From contig DASVDB010000052.1 of NCBI GenBank assembly GCA_036381315.1, forward strand, positions 1-45,025: a stretch of 45,025 bases of DNA, given 5' to 3'. This DNA comes from Bacilli bacterium. GTDB taxonomy: Bacteria; Bacillota; Bacilli; Paenibacillales; KCTC-25726. Made by a program: the position numbers and the translations under genes. Below the pieces are notes generated by a model. The model worked only from the letters and a program-made list of their open reading frames with translations, was not told the origin of the DNA and made no database searches. The stretch's first letter is position 1. The number at the start of each line of letters is the position of its first letter. Shown piece by piece: positions 10,776 to 19,055 of this stretch.

Positions 10776-11807
10776 TTAACTTAACCCGTTTGCCTTGATA
10801 ATCTCCTGCGCCGCGGCTTCGTCCGTCACCAGAATATTTTCGCGTCCGTACCGAAGCACCGCCGCAATTGCCTGGCCTTTGCTGGTTCCGCCCGCCACCG
10901 CGATCACCGCTTCGGTTTGGTGTATGTCCTCCAGCCTGAGCCCCAATGTCTGCATTTTATGCACGACTTGGCCCGCCCGGTTGAAGTAATAACCGAACGC
11001 TTCCGCCAACGCGCCTTCTTCCCGCAGCTTTTGCAGCGTCAACGCGTCGGAATTGCGCCGTTTCGCCATGCGGATGGCGTCGCCGATACCGTGCACGACG
11101 ATCCGGGCTCTGCGGATGACAGCGACTACTTCGCGGATATTGGGTTCCTGGCTCAGCGATTGGTAAGCTTCTTCGCTCAGATGATCGGGAACGTGCAGCA
11201 TCCGGTACTGACCGCCGGTTCGCTTCGCCATATCCGAAGCGATGGTGTTTGCCTGAAACTCCACGCTTTCGCCGAGGCCCCCGCGCGCCGGCACGAACCA
11301 GTTCCCCTTCATATTGGGCGTTTGCGTTAACCAGAGCGCGACTTCCGCCATTGTCGATCCGCCGGTCACGGCAATTACGTCGTTTTCTTCCACGATCTTC
11401 CGCAAAATGCCGGCCGCCGCGCGGCCCAGCTCTTTCTTGGCGATATGGGAATTGTCCGCATCGCCCGGTACGACAACAACCTGACGCAAGCCATACCGGC
11501 TTTTGATCGCTTCTTCCATTTCCGTCAAGCCGAACAATTCCTTGATCAAGGGTTCCAACTGTTGCAGCAACCGTTTGCCGGCCGGGCTGATGCGCATGCC
11601 GCTGTTGTCGATGTCAAGCAAACCTTGAACTTTCAAAAAATCGACTTCCGCCCGCAAGACGCGTTCACTGATCCCGAGAGAACCCGCCAAAACCCTTCTG
11701 CCAACCGTGCCGGACAGCATGACCAGATGCAAAATTTCGTAGCGCTTTTTCATGACTTCCATCAAGTCAGGCAGGAGATGCTTTTGGATGTCCAATAGCG
11801 TTCTCAT
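10776..11807 (-). CDS. cggR: central glycolytic genes repressor CggR
   Basis: CggR represses the gap operon until fructose-1,6-bisphosphate accumulates. The 343-aa protein has an N-terminal winged helix-turn-helix (about residues 20-75, LSGTVGRRVLAGSLGISERV). A SorC/DeoR-type effector-binding domain of the ribose-isomerase-like fold follows, with ITVTGGSTMAEVA-like phosphate-binding loops near 145 and 310 (AVAGGTSKGQAIA). Length and position match Bacillus CggR. It is the first gene of its own operon, and a CggR-type direct-repeat operator lies 45-80 bases upstream of the ATG, so it should autoregulate. Confidence 0.95.
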   Translation of the reverse strand: MRTLLDIQKHLLPDLMEVMKKRYEILHLVMLSGTVGRRVLAGSLGISERVLRAEVDFLKVQGLLDIDNSGMRISPAGKRLLQQLEPLIKELFGLTEMEEAIKSRYGLRQVVVVPGDADNSHIAKKELGRAAAGILRKIVEENDVIAVTGGSTMAEVALWLTQTPNMKGNWFVPARGGLGESVEFQANTIASDMAKRTGGQYRMLHVPDHLSEEAYQSLSQEPNIREVVAVIRRARIVVHGIGDAIRMAKRRNSDALTLQKLREEGALAEAFGYYFNRAGQVVHKMQTLGLRLEDIHQTEAVIAVAGGTSKGQAIAAVLRYGRENILVTDEAAAQEIIKANGLS

Positions 11808-11851
11808 GTCATCACTCCGGTGGCTAGCCTTTTATCTGTCATGATTTGCTG

Positions 11852-11887
11852 GTCATAAAATGTCCCGGATATACTTTTTATGTCCCG
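11852..11887 (-). promoter_or_regulatory. CggR operator (two direct repeats)
   Basis: On the minus strand two CGGGACAT elements lie 20 bases apart, each followed at a fixed distance by a weaker half-element (AGTA and TGAC). This matches the known CggR operator layout CGGGAC-N6-TGTC-N4-CGGGAC-N6-TGTC. The site begins just downstream of the predicted start point, so bound CggR would act as a roadblock. Confidence 0.85.
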
Positions 11888-11894
11888 CAGCTAT

Positions 11895-11923
11895 ATTTTA
11901 TTGAAACCGAAGTAAAAAATCAA
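11895..11923 (-). promoter_or_regulatory. predicted vegetative promoter of the glycolytic operon
   Basis: On the minus strand TTGATT (11918-11923) and TAAAAT (11895-11900) are 17 bases apart. Transcription would begin near 11888, immediately before the CggR operator. Confidence 0.8.
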
Positions 11924-11937
11924 GGTAAACCTTTCCC

Positions 11938-11966
11938 TTGATTTTTGCTTTGGCCTGTCATATAAT
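11938..11966 (+). promoter_or_regulatory. predicted promoter of tRNA-Arg
   Basis: TTGATT (11938-11943), a 17-base spacer and a perfect TATAAT (11961-11966) precede the tRNA by 18 bases. It lies back to back with the cggR promoter; the two -35 hexamers are 14 bases apart. Confidence 0.85.
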
Positions 11967-11984
11967 AACCTATGCTGTTTGTTT

Positions 11985-12056
11985 GCGCCCGTGGTCCAAT
12001 GGATATGACGTAGGCCTCCGGAGCCTGAGATCGAGGTTCGATTCCTCGCGGGCGCG
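11985..12056 (+). tRNA. tRNA-Arg (anticodon CCG)
   Basis: The 72-nt cloverleaf has acceptor stem GCGCCCG/CGGGCGC, a D arm, anticodon stem TAGGC/GCCTG enclosing CTCCGGA (anticodon CCG, codon CGG), and a T arm with GTTCGATTC. CCA is not encoded. A clear promoter precedes it and a hairpin terminator follows at 12114. Confidence 0.96.
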
Positions 12057-12113
12057 TCATTCGAATTCTGCTGTAGCGTGCGCAGCAGTAGTATGCGCAA
12101 TCGATGAAAATTC

Positions 12114-12137
12114 CAGCCGTCGGCTGTTATTTTTTTA
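12114..12137 (+). terminator. intrinsic terminator of tRNA-Arg
   Basis: CAGCC-GTC-GGCTG followed by TTATTTTTTT. The stem is short (5 bp) but the T tract is strong. It separates the tRNA from the clpP promoter. Confidence 0.65.
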
Positions 12138-12144
12138 ACCACGG

Positions 12145-12161
12145 TTTGACCTTTCTTGACC
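12145..12161 (-). promoter_or_regulatory. CtsR-type operator of clpP
   Basis: On the minus strand GGTCAAG-AAA-GGTCAAA matches the tandem-heptad CtsR consensus (GGTCAAA-N3-GGTCAAA) at 13 of 14 fixed positions. It overlaps the -35 region of clpP, the expected position for heat-shock repression. Confidence 0.85.
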
Positions 12162-12184
12162 TTTCACCGCGACTGGTATATGAT
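12156..12184 (+). promoter_or_regulatory. predicted vegetative promoter of clpP
   Basis: TTGACC (12156-12161), a 17-base spacer and TATGAT (12179-12184). The -35 hexamer lies inside the CtsR operator. Confidence 0.8.
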
Positions 12185-12218
12185 AATTCCTGAAGGAAGC
12201 TTTTGAGGAGGAGAAAAC

Positions 12219-12800
12219 ATGAATTTCGTGCCGATGGTCGTTGAACAAACCAACCGCGGAGAAAGATCTTACGACATCTACTCGCGGTTGCTGAAGGACC
12301 GGATTATCTTCCTGGGGAGCGCGATCAACGATGTGGTCGCCAATACGGTCATTGCCCAATTGCTGTTTCTGACGGCGGAAGATGCGGAAAAAGATATCCA
12401 TCTGTACATTAACAGCCCCGGAGGATCGGTTACCGCCGGCATGGCCATTTATGACACGATGCAATTCGTCAAACCCGACGTATCCACAATCTGCGTAGGC
12501 TTCGCCGCTTCGATGGGAGCGTTCCTGCTCAATGCCGGGGCAAAAGGCAAACGGTTTGCATTGCCGAACAGCGAGATCATGATTCATCAACCGCTGGGCG
12601 GCGCCGAAGGGCAAGCGACGGATATCGCGATTCGCGCCAAACATATCATGCGCACGCGCGACCGCTTAAACCGCATCCTTGCCGAACGGACCGGCCAACC
12701 GCTCGCGCGAATCGAACGGGACACGGACCGCGATTACTTTATGACCGCGTATGAAGCGAAAGAATACGGCATTATCGACAAGGTGATCGAAAAAGTCTGA
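12219..12800 (+). CDS. clpP: ATP-dependent Clp protease proteolytic subunit ClpP
   Basis: ClpP forms the barrel-shaped serine peptidase that degrades substrates unfolded by ClpX or ClpC, including proteins tagged by the tmRNA at the left of this window. The 193-aa protein has the catalytic triad Ser98 ([10 protein letters not shown]), His123 (MIHQPLGG) and Asp172 (DRDYFM), plus the signature [20 protein letters not shown] strong GAGGAGGAG element precedes the ATG. Regulation is visible in the CtsR operator over its -35 region. The stop codon lies one base from that of a convergent gene, with no terminator between them. Confidence 0.99.
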   Translation: MNFVPMVVEQTNRGERSYDIYSRLLKDRIIFLGSAINDVVANTVIAQLLFLTAEDAEKDIHLYINSPGGSVTAGMAIYDTMQFVKPDVSTICVGFAASMGAFLLNAGAKGKRFALPNSEIMIHQPLGGAEGQATDIAIRAKHIMRTRDRLNRILAERTGQPLARIERDTDRDYFMTAYEAKEYGIIDKVIEKV

Positions 12801-12801
12801 A

Positions 12802-14550
12802 TCAATCCAGCTCTTTTAACGGATAAAACAACAGGTTTACCGGCAGCGAGGAGCCTGCGGACGGCGTAAATTCAATGTCGAGCGATTTCTCCGCGCCGTC
12901 GGTTCTGGCCAACAGATAAAGCCCGTCATACGGCGACAACACCCCCGATTTCGGCACCATCACCAACCGGCCGTTGATTTTGATCGGGCCTTTGTACAGT
13001 CCGCCGCGGGTAATAAGCAAAATGGCCATTTTCGGCGGCCGTTCGGCGTGGATATTGTAAATAACTCCATAGTTGCCGAAATTGACGCGTTCCGTTTGCG
13101 AAACGGCGTCAAACCCGGCGACGAATTTGTCGGCGCTGTTGTCGCCGATCACCAATTTGGACGGACCATTCATATTCGCCATGTCGACATGCCAATTCAG
13201 CCGCGATGTGGCGAACGTCCCGCGAACGTTGTTATTGTAGGGCAAATCCGGAAGATTTGCCACATCGTCAAGCGTGTCGGCAGGATGCATCGCGACAAAC
13301 CGAAACGTAACCGGCCCGTCCGTTTCCACATCGTAAATCGCATTCATGCCGTACCCGGGCGCAAAATCCGGCATCAAGCTGTAAAAATGCGTGGAACCGG
13401 CCGGCAAAACCAATTGCTGTTCCGCCTTGTCCTGCAGCTGAAAGTCCAGCGTTGCCTGGTGGCCAAGCAAAGCGGCATAGATGGACGGGTACACTTCCCC
13501 TTTATTCGTCGTTTTCACCGTAACTTCATGATCGCTAGTGTTCGTTGCGACAATGGCGAACTTGATGTTCTCATCCATTCCGTTCATATGGTGGGCGTAC
13601 AAGCGCGCTTTTCCGTCAACCGTATCCCGGTATAAAACGCCGAATTGCGTAATCGTCTCCGGACTGTCACTCAGCAATAGCGGCCTTGTGTTGTCCGCAT
13701 TCGCCGTTACCGTTAGCGACGGCACGCTTTTATACTCGAGCAGCGTATCGAAGTCCACTTGAATGGCCGACTCCGGCGGCTGAAAGTAAAAAGGATATTG
13801 TTCCTGCGTCACATACGGTTCAGCGGATATGGTGACGCTTTTGGTGTACACATCGCTCCAATTTCCTTTTCTGTCTTGCACTTTCAATGACACCGGGTAC
13901 GTTCCCGGTTTAAAATACGCATCCTTTTTTCCCGTCCACTCGTGGGCGACGATGCCTTCTCCATCCGCGTCATAGCTGTAATCGAAAATCTCGACGGGTT
14001 CTCCGATGCGGTAGGTGGATTTGCCGAAGGCGAATTTCGCCACCGGTTTGGAATTTCCCGTCGCCCGGTCAATCAAGCCGTCGGGTTTGATGATATACGT
14101 AATCGTGATGCGGCCGTTCTCCGGTTCATACACATAATCAAGCTTCAACAATTTCATCATCCAGGCGAATTGCACGAGGATGGCACCGTTTGGGCCGGTA
14201 ATCGCCAGATCGCCCAAAGGCACCATCGCGCCGTTGATGCGCGCCAGCTTTGCCGTAAGATTCAGGACGGCGCTCGTTTCGGCCACTTGCAGTTCGATGC
14301 GCTTTGCCTTCGCGTCGCGCTTCACCGATACGGGCAACCTGCCGACAAAGAAGTTCGGATCCATGTAAGTCCTGCCGTTTGCGACCGTGGGCGGAGCGGT
14401 AAGCGGCACTTCTTCGTTATTGACAAACGCGGTCGGCTTGCCGATGTACAACACAACGGTTGTCGTTGTCGCCGACACGGCATACGCGGGAATGAGACCG
14501 GCCAACAGCAATAAAGCGGCAACCGCCGCGGCCAAACAGTTCTTTTTCAT
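12802..14550 (-). CDS. secreted protein with stalk-like and PKD-like domains, function unknown
   Basis: A 582-aa exported protein. Residues 1-24 form a signal peptide (MKK, then a long hydrophobic run ending AYA). Residues about 30-150 resemble the copper-amine-oxidase-N-like 'stalk' domain common in Paenibacillaceae surface proteins (YIGKPTAFVNNEEVPLTAPP near 36; NGRTYMDPNFFVGRL). Residues about 170-250 look like a PKD beta-sandwich (DYSYDADGEGIVAHEWTGKK). The remaining 330 residues are beta-rich and I do not recognise them. I chose the ATG at 14550 (MKKNC) because GGTGAG sits just before it; the frame extends six codons further without a better site. The gene converges on clpP with one base between the stops. 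It is probably a cell-surface or matrix protein, but no function can be assigned. Confidence 0.8.
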   Translation of the reverse strand: MKKNCLAAAVAALLLLAGLIPAYAVSATTTTVVLYIGKPTAFVNNEEVPLTAPPTVANGRTYMDPNFFVGRLPVSVKRDAKAKRIELQVAETSAVLNLTAKLARINGAMVPLGDLAITGPNGAILVQFAWMMKLLKLDYVYEPENGRITITYIIKPDGLIDRATGNSKPVAKFAFGKSTYRIGEPVEIFDYSYDADGEGIVAHEWTGKKDAYFKPGTYPVSLKVQDRKGNWSDVYTKSVTISAEPYVTQEQYPFYFQPPESAIQVDFDTLLEYKSVPSLTVTANADNTRPLLLSDSPETITQFGVLYRDTVDGKARLYAHHMNGMDENIKFAIVATNTSDHEVTVKTTNKGEVYPSIYAALLGHQATLDFQLQDKAEQQLVLPAGSTHFYSLMPDFAPGYGMNAIYDVETDGPVTFRFVAMHPADTLDDVANLPDLPYNNNVRGTFATSRLNWHVDMANMNGPSKLVIGDNSADKFVAGFDAVSQTERVNFGNYGVIYNIHAERPPKMAILLITRGGLYKGPIKINGRLVMVPKSGVLSPYDGLYLLARTDGAEKSLDIEFTPSAGSSLPVNLLFYPLKELD

Positions 14551-14581
14551 ATTCTCACCGTCTCCCATCTTTTTCCGGCAA

Positions 14582-14640
14582 TTAAAAAACCTTTTCTAAA
14601 TGTCACGTAAGTGTAAACGCAACATCCATAGAAAAGGTTT
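14582..14640 (-). terminator. terminator of the glcK-rapZ-yvcK-whiA-HPr operon
   Basis: A perfect 12-bp inverted repeat (AAACCTTTTCTA at 14587-14598, TAGAAAAGGTTT at 14629-14640) encloses an unusually long loop of 30 bases. On the minus strand it runs straight into TTTTTTAATT. It lies 41 bases beyond the stop of the HPr-like gene. Confidence 0.7.
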
Positions 14641-14680
14641 CGCAAAAAAGCGATCTTTCCGCTAACATCCGCTTTTCCTT

Positions 14681-14950
14681 TTATTGGTTGTCCAATTCCT
14701 CTTTGCTGACCAAATTCACTAAAGCGGTTACAGCTTGCTCCTCGTCCGAACCTTCCGCGCTGATGGCCACTTCCGTATTCGCGCTGATAGCGAGGCTCAT
14801 AATGCCCATAATGCTTTTGGCATTGACTTTCTTATCCTCTTTCTCGACAAAAATCTCCGACGAATACTTGTTGGCTTCTTGCACAAAAAGCGCTGCCGGC
14901 CTTGCATGAAGTCCCGTTTTCAATTTCACGACAACAGGTCTTCTCGTCAT
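14681..14950 (-). CDS. HPr-family phosphocarrier at the crh locus
   Basis: HPr proteins carry phosphate in the PTS (on His15) and act as the CcpA corepressor when HprK phosphorylates Ser46. The 89-aa protein, counted from the ATG at 14950, has His15 in KTGLHARPAALFV and Ser46 in VNAKSIMGIMSLA, matching HPr numbering exactly. A TTG one codon earlier is also possible. By gene order (rapZ-yvcK-whiA-x) this is the position of crh in Bacillus. Bacillus Crh has Gln at position 15 and cannot serve the PTS, whereas this protein keeps the His. It may therefore be a functional HPr or a Crh orthologue that retains the ancestral residue. The HprK that would act on Ser46 is encoded at 34354-35292. Confidence 0.9.
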   Translation of the reverse strand: MTRRPVVVKLKTGLHARPAALFVQEANKYSSEIFVEKEDKKVNAKSIMGIMSLAISANTEVAISAEGSDEEQAVTALVNLVSKEELDNQ

Positions 14951-15093
14951 CAATGGATACCCCCATTTCGATTTATCCAGGCTTTATCTATGTGTGAATG
15001 TTGCATACCGCTACGTTGAATGATATTGCATAAGCTCATTTTATTATAACATGTATATGCACGAAGCACTATATCAGATGGATTATTTCCAAA

Positions 15094-16041
15094 TTATTTC
15101 CCAAATGATTCCTTGTTGCGGATCTTTTCGGCCATTTCCTCAATTTTTCGCAAGCGATGGTTTACGCCGGATTTGCTTACTTTATCGCGCAGCAACTCGC
15201 CGACTTCCTTCAAATTCATATCCGGATGGGTAAGGCGTATTTCCGCCACTTCGCGCAGCTTGTCGGGAAGGTTCTCCAATCCGATTTCTTTTTCCAGAAG
15301 GCGGATGTTCTCGATTTGCCTTACCGAAGCGCCGATCGTTTTGTTCAGGTTCGCCGTTTCGCAATTGACAATGCGGTTGACCGAATTGCGCATATCCCGC
15401 ATAATCCGTACATCCTCAAACCGGAACAACGCCTGGTGGGCGCCGATAATGCTCAAAAACTCGATAATTTTTTCGCCTTCCTTCATATAGCAGATGAACC
15501 CTTTTTTTCGTTCGATGCAGCGGGCGTTCAGCCTGAACCGGTTGGCGAGCCCGCACAATGCGCGGGAATGCTCTTCATACATCGAGGCGATCTCCAGATG
15601 ATAAGAAGCTCCCTCCGGATTGTTGACCGACCCTCCCGCCAAAAACGCGCCGCGAAGATATGCCCGCTTGCAGCACGGTTTGCTGATGATCCGCTTGTCA
15701 ATGCCGGGCGTAAACTGGAACCCTTCGGATACGATGAACAGCTCGGCCAGCACTTCCTGCACGCGATGCGGAATGCGCACGGCATAAATGTTGTTTTTCT
15801 TCAGCCGCATCTTCTTGCTGACAATCAATTCGCCCTGAATGCCGAACATTCTTTTGATAAAGGTAAAAATCCGGCGCGCGATCGCCGCGTTTTCCGTCGA
15901 AATATCCAGCACGACGCGCTGATGCGACGACAACTTCACCGTTCCGTTCATCCGGATTAACGCGGACAATTCCGCTCTTTCGCAGCACGGCTCATCCTCG
16001 ATCATCGTCAATTCTTTTTTTGTCTCCGCCGCAAAAGACAT
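15094..16041 (-). CDS. whiA: WhiA-family DNA-binding protein
   Basis: WhiA is a conserved Gram-positive protein: a sporulation regulator in Streptomyces, and linked to cell division and chromosome segregation in Bacillus. The 315-aa protein has the N-terminal homing-endonuclease-like domain ([11 protein letters not shown] start; [20 protein letters not shown] near 128) without the acidic catalytic residues, and a C-terminal helix-turn-helix region ([20 protein letters not shown] near 262, then [14 protein letters not shown]). Length is standard. It starts seven bases after the yvcK stop and is preceded by GAGGTG, so it is co-transcribed with yvcK and rapZ. Confidence 0.96.
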   Translation of the reverse strand: MSFAAETKKELTMIEDEPCCERAELSALIRMNGTVKLSSHQRVVLDISTENAAIARRIFTFIKRMFGIQGELIVSKKMRLKKNNIYAVRIPHRVQEVLAELFIVSEGFQFTPGIDKRIISKPCCKRAYLRGAFLAGGSVNNPEGASYHLEIASMYEEHSRALCGLANRFRLNARCIERKKGFICYMKEGEKIIEFLSIIGAHQALFRFEDVRIMRDMRNSVNRIVNCETANLNKTIGASVRQIENIRLLEKEIGLENLPDKLREVAEIRLTHPDMNLKEVGELLRDKVSKSGVNHRLRKIEEMAEKIRNKESFGK

Positions 16042-16047
16042 CGCGCT

Positions 16048-17034
16048 TCACCTCTTCTCGGCCATCCATCCGTCTATCAGCCGCATGATGTGCCTGCTTA
16101 ATTTTTCCGCGTCGTGCCGCAAATATGTGTGGTATTTGACCAGCTGATCGGCGATAACCGCAATGCCGCTGCCGGCCGCCCCGCCCAAATCCAGCCCGAC
16201 GGGCCGCGCTCCCTGCTCGGCGTATTGCTCCAATATTTGCTCGGGAATCTCGCCGTTGTTGACAATAACATAATCGAATATATGATTGCCGATGTGATTA
16301 TACAATGCGGTCAAATGGTCGCCCACGGTATAGTCGTCCGTTTCGCCGGGCTGTGTCATGACGTTGCAGACAAAAATTTTCAACGCTTGCGAAGCGGTTA
16401 AAATACGCGCCAGCTTCGGCACGAGCAGGTTCGGCATGATGCTCGTATACAGGCTGCCCGGACCGACGATGATCGCATCTGCTTCGTGCAAAGCATCCGC
16501 CGCTTCTTCAAGCGGGTATACATCCGCCGGTTCAATAAAAACCCGTTTGATTTTTTTGCCCGCTTTCGGAATATTGGATTCGCCGGTTACGATTTCGCCG
16601 GTTTCCAACTCCGCTTTCAGGACGATCGCGTGGTCCGCCGCCGGAAGCACGCGCCCCCGGACGGCGAGCACCTTGCTTAATTCTTTCACCGCGGCGACGA
16701 AATCGCCGGTAATGTCCTTCATCGCGGCCAATATCAGGTTGCCCAGGCTATGCCCGGCGAGCCCGTTGCCGGCGGAAAACCGGTATTGCAACAACTGCGT
16801 CAGCATCGGTTCCACGTCCGCCAGCGCCATCAACACGCTGCGAATATCTCCCGGAGGCGGTATGTGCAGTTCCGAACGCAAGATGCCCGAGCTTCCCCCG
16901 TCATCGGCAACCGTCACAATCGCCGTGATCTCAAGCGGCATTTCCTTCAGCCCGCGCAGCATGACGGACAAACCGGTGCCGCCGCCAATCACGACGATTT
17001 TGGGCGGCTTCTTTCCCCCCGCTCCCGTCTTCAT
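16048..17034 (-). CDS. yvcK: YvcK/CofD-like protein (gluconeogenesis factor family)
   Basis: YvcK is needed in Bacillus for growth and normal morphology on gluconeogenic carbon sources; it binds UDP-sugars. The 328-aa protein begins with a glycine-rich nucleotide-binding loop (KIVVIGGGTGLSVMLRGLKE near residue 12), followed by VTVADDGGSSGILR near 41, GLAGHSLGNLILA near 91 and IIVGPGSLYTSIMPNL near 190, all typical of the CofD-like fold. The ATG follows AAGAGGTGAAGGG. It lies 11 bases after rapZ and just before whiA, the conserved trio of Bacillota. Confidence 0.95.
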   Translation of the reverse strand: MKTGAGGKKPPKIVVIGGGTGLSVMLRGLKEMPLEITAIVTVADDGGSSGILRSELHIPPPGDIRSVLMALADVEPMLTQLLQYRFSAGNGLAGHSLGNLILAAMKDITGDFVAAVKELSKVLAVRGRVLPAADHAIVLKAELETGEIVTGESNIPKAGKKIKRVFIEPADVYPLEEAADALHEADAIIVGPGSLYTSIMPNLLVPKLARILTASQALKIFVCNVMTQPGETDDYTVGDHLTALYNHIGNHIFDYVIVNNGEIPEQILEQYAEQGARPVGLDLGGAAGSGIAVIADQLVKYHTYLRHDAEKLSRHIMRLIDGWMAEKR

Positions 17035-17045
17035 CCCTTCACCTC

Positions 17046-17933
17046 TTATTGCCGATCCCGATCAGCGTCCCGATGGCTGACCTTGATCATTTCCGTTTCG
17101 TTGTTATCCAGCATTTTTCCGAGATATTCGGCGATGGCGACAGAGCGATGCTTCCCTCCCGTGCAGCCGATCCCGATCACGATTTGGCCTTTGCCCTCCT
17201 GCAAATATTGCGGGATCAAGAAATTCAGCATATCCAACAATTTTTGCAAAAAAATTTGCGTGTCCGGCCAGCGCATCACGTAATCATACACGTCCGAATG
17301 AATGCCTGTCAGCGGGCGCAAATGCTCGATGTAATGCGGATTGGGCAAAAACCGCACGTCAAAAACGAGGTCGGCGTCAATCGGAATGCCGTATTTAAAA
17401 CCGAATGAAATCACATTGACCACAATTGTCTTGACATGAAGTTGATGATAACGCTCCACTATCCGCTCTTTCAGCTGCATCGGCTTCAATCCGGACGTGT
17501 CGATGACCTGCGTAGCCATCCCTTTCAACTCTTCCAGCAGCCTTCGCTCCAGCATGATGCCCTCCAGCGGGAGCCCCTCGGGCGCCAGCGGATGCCTGCG
17601 GCGGCTTTCCTTATACCGCTGCACAAGCACCGCGTCGGTGGCATCGAGAAACACAATTTCATAGGAGATCGTCTGGTTTTCTTTCAAATAATTCAACGCC
17701 TCCGCCAAGGCGGTGAAAAATTCCCGCCCGCGCAGATCGATCACCAGAGCGACTTTGCCGATGCGTCCTTTCGATTGTTCGATTAATTCGGCAAATTTTG
17801 GAATGAGCACAGGCGGCAAATTATCCACGCAAAAAAAACCGAGGTCTTCGAGACTCTGTACGGCAATCGTCTTTCCCGCCCCGGACATTCCGGAAATAAT
17901 CACCAGTTTGGATGGGGTTTTTATGTCCAACAT
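17046..17933 (-). CDS. rapZ: RapZ/YvcJ-family nucleotide-binding protein
   Basis: RapZ-family P-loop proteins hydrolyse nucleotides. In Escherichia coli RapZ is an RNA-binding adaptor controlling GlmS; in Bacillus YvcJ affects competence. The 295-aa protein has a Walker A motif [17 protein letters not shown] near residue 14, [15 protein letters not shown] near 34, a Walker B-like [11 protein letters not shown], and the C-terminal signature [17 protein letters not shown] near 258. I chose the ATG at 17933 because GGGAGGGAG lies seven bases before it. A longer frame to 17963 would place that element inside the coding sequence. It follows glcK by 33 bases and precedes yvcK. Confidence 0.95.
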   Translation of the reverse strand: MLDIKTPSKLVIISGMSGAGKTIAVQSLEDLGFFCVDNLPPVLIPKFAELIEQSKGRIGKVALVIDLRGREFFTALAEALNYLKENQTISYEIVFLDATDAVLVQRYKESRRRHPLAPEGLPLEGIMLERRLLEELKGMATQVIDTSGLKPMQLKERIVERYHQLHVKTIVVNVISFGFKYGIPIDADLVFDVRFLPNPHYIEHLRPLTGIHSDVYDYVMRWPDTQIFLQKLLDMLNFLIPQYLQEGKGQIVIGIGCTGGKHRSVAIAEYLGKMLDNNETEMIKVSHRDADRDRQ

Positions 17934-17966
17934 CGTGCAACTCCCTCCCCTATGCTGCCGCATTAA

Positions 17967-18914
17967 TCAGCGCAACAACAGCCCCGCCGCGCCGATCATG
18001 CCGGCATCGTTGCCAAGCTGCGCGGGAACGATGCTTACTCCTTCCCTTGCCGGTTCGGGCGTATATTTCAGGAAGTATTCCCTAATGGGGTCAAACAGCA
18101 CGTCTCCGGCGCGCGATACGCCGCCGCCGATGATAAAGCGTTCGGGATTGACCGACAGGGCGATAATCGCCATCGTTTTCCCCAGATAAAAAGCGGCGCG
18201 CTGGATGATGCGCAGCGCCACTTCATCGCCCGCTCTGGCCGCGTCAAACACATCCTTGGCGGTGATCGTTTCCAACAGATTCAGCTGTGTACGGTCGCCG
18301 CGCTCCACCGCGTCTTTCGCCATCCGGACGATGCCGGTTGCGGACGATACCGTCTCCACGCAGCCCATTTGGCCGCAGCCGCACTGGATGGCCTCCAGAT
18401 CGGGCACCACCTGCAAATGTCCCAATTCTCCCGCTACGCCGGAAAAACCCTGGACGATCTTGCCGTTATTGATAATTCCGCCGCCCACGCCGGTTCCCAA
18501 CGTAAACAGAACGATATGGTCAATCCCTTTACCCGCTCCGCTTAAGGCTTCCCCAAGGGCGGCCACATTCGCGTCATTGTCGATCCGCACTTTTTTTTGC
18601 AGCAAATCTTCCAGCATGCTTTTGATTGGCACATTTTTCCATAGCAAGTTTGGGGCCATTTTGACAATCCCGTTTTTAACATCCGTAAAACCGGGAATTC
18701 CCGTGCCGATCCCGGCAACCTGCTCCCAACGGTATGGAGATTGATCCACGAGCTGATGCGCATAACGGGCGATATTTTCGACCACTTTGTTTGCCCCGCC
18801 TTCCGCTTCAGTCGGCCCCTCCATTTTGTGCAAGAGATTACCGTCCTGGTCGCAAATTCCCACTTTAATGTTGGTGCCGCCAAGATCGACACCGACATAA
18901 ACTTGATCCGACAT
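17967..18914 (-). CDS. glcK: ROK-family glucokinase
   Basis: Phosphorylates intracellular glucose to glucose 6-phosphate with ATP. The 315-aa protein has the N-terminal phosphate loop GVDLGGTNIKVGICD near residue 8, the catalytic Asp in IDNDANVAALGE near 118, the second phosphate loop FTLGTGVGGGII near 137, and the ROK zinc site CGCGQMGCVE near 179. Length fits GlcK. It heads the rapZ-yvcK-whiA-HPr group, separated from trxB upstream by a terminator. A glucokinase here puts free-glucose entry in the same apparent operon as the YvcK carbon-metabolism factor. Confidence 0.95.
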   Translation of the reverse strand: MSDQVYVGVDLGGTNIKVGICDQDGNLLHKMEGPTEAEGGANKVVENIARYAHQLVDQSPYRWEQVAGIGTGIPGFTDVKNGIVKMAPNLLWKNVPIKSMLEDLLQKKVRIDNDANVAALGEALSGAGKGIDHIVLFTLGTGVGGGIINNGKIVQGFSGVAGELGHLQVVPDLEAIQCGCGQMGCVETVSSATGIVRMAKDAVERGDRTQLNLLETITAKDVFDAARAGDEVALRIIQRAAFYLGKTMAIIALSVNPERFIIGGGVSRAGDVLFDPIREYFLKYTPEPAREGVSIVPAQLGNDAGMIGAAGLLLR

Positions 18915-18996
18915 TTCCTGTCACCCCAAAACGCATTTTTAAAAGGTTGCTCTGTCCCCCACTATAAGGCAAGGCCGCGCAATCGGTCAAGGATTT

Positions 18997-19025
18997 AAAA
19001 AACGTGGAATGTTCCCATCCCACGT
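18997..19025 (-). terminator. intrinsic terminator after trxB
   Basis: On the minus strand a 10-bp stem ACGTGGGATG/CATTCCACGT with a GGAA loop is followed by TTTTTTAAAT. It separates trxB from glcK. Confidence 0.9.
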
Positions 19026-19055
19026 CGTTTATGCTGTATCCTGGCCTGTCCCGGG

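Noticed and set aside
14608-14625. Catabolite-responsive (cre-like) element TGTAAACGCAACAT
   Set aside because: Two mismatches at conserved positions, and it lies in the loop of a terminator rather than near a promoter.
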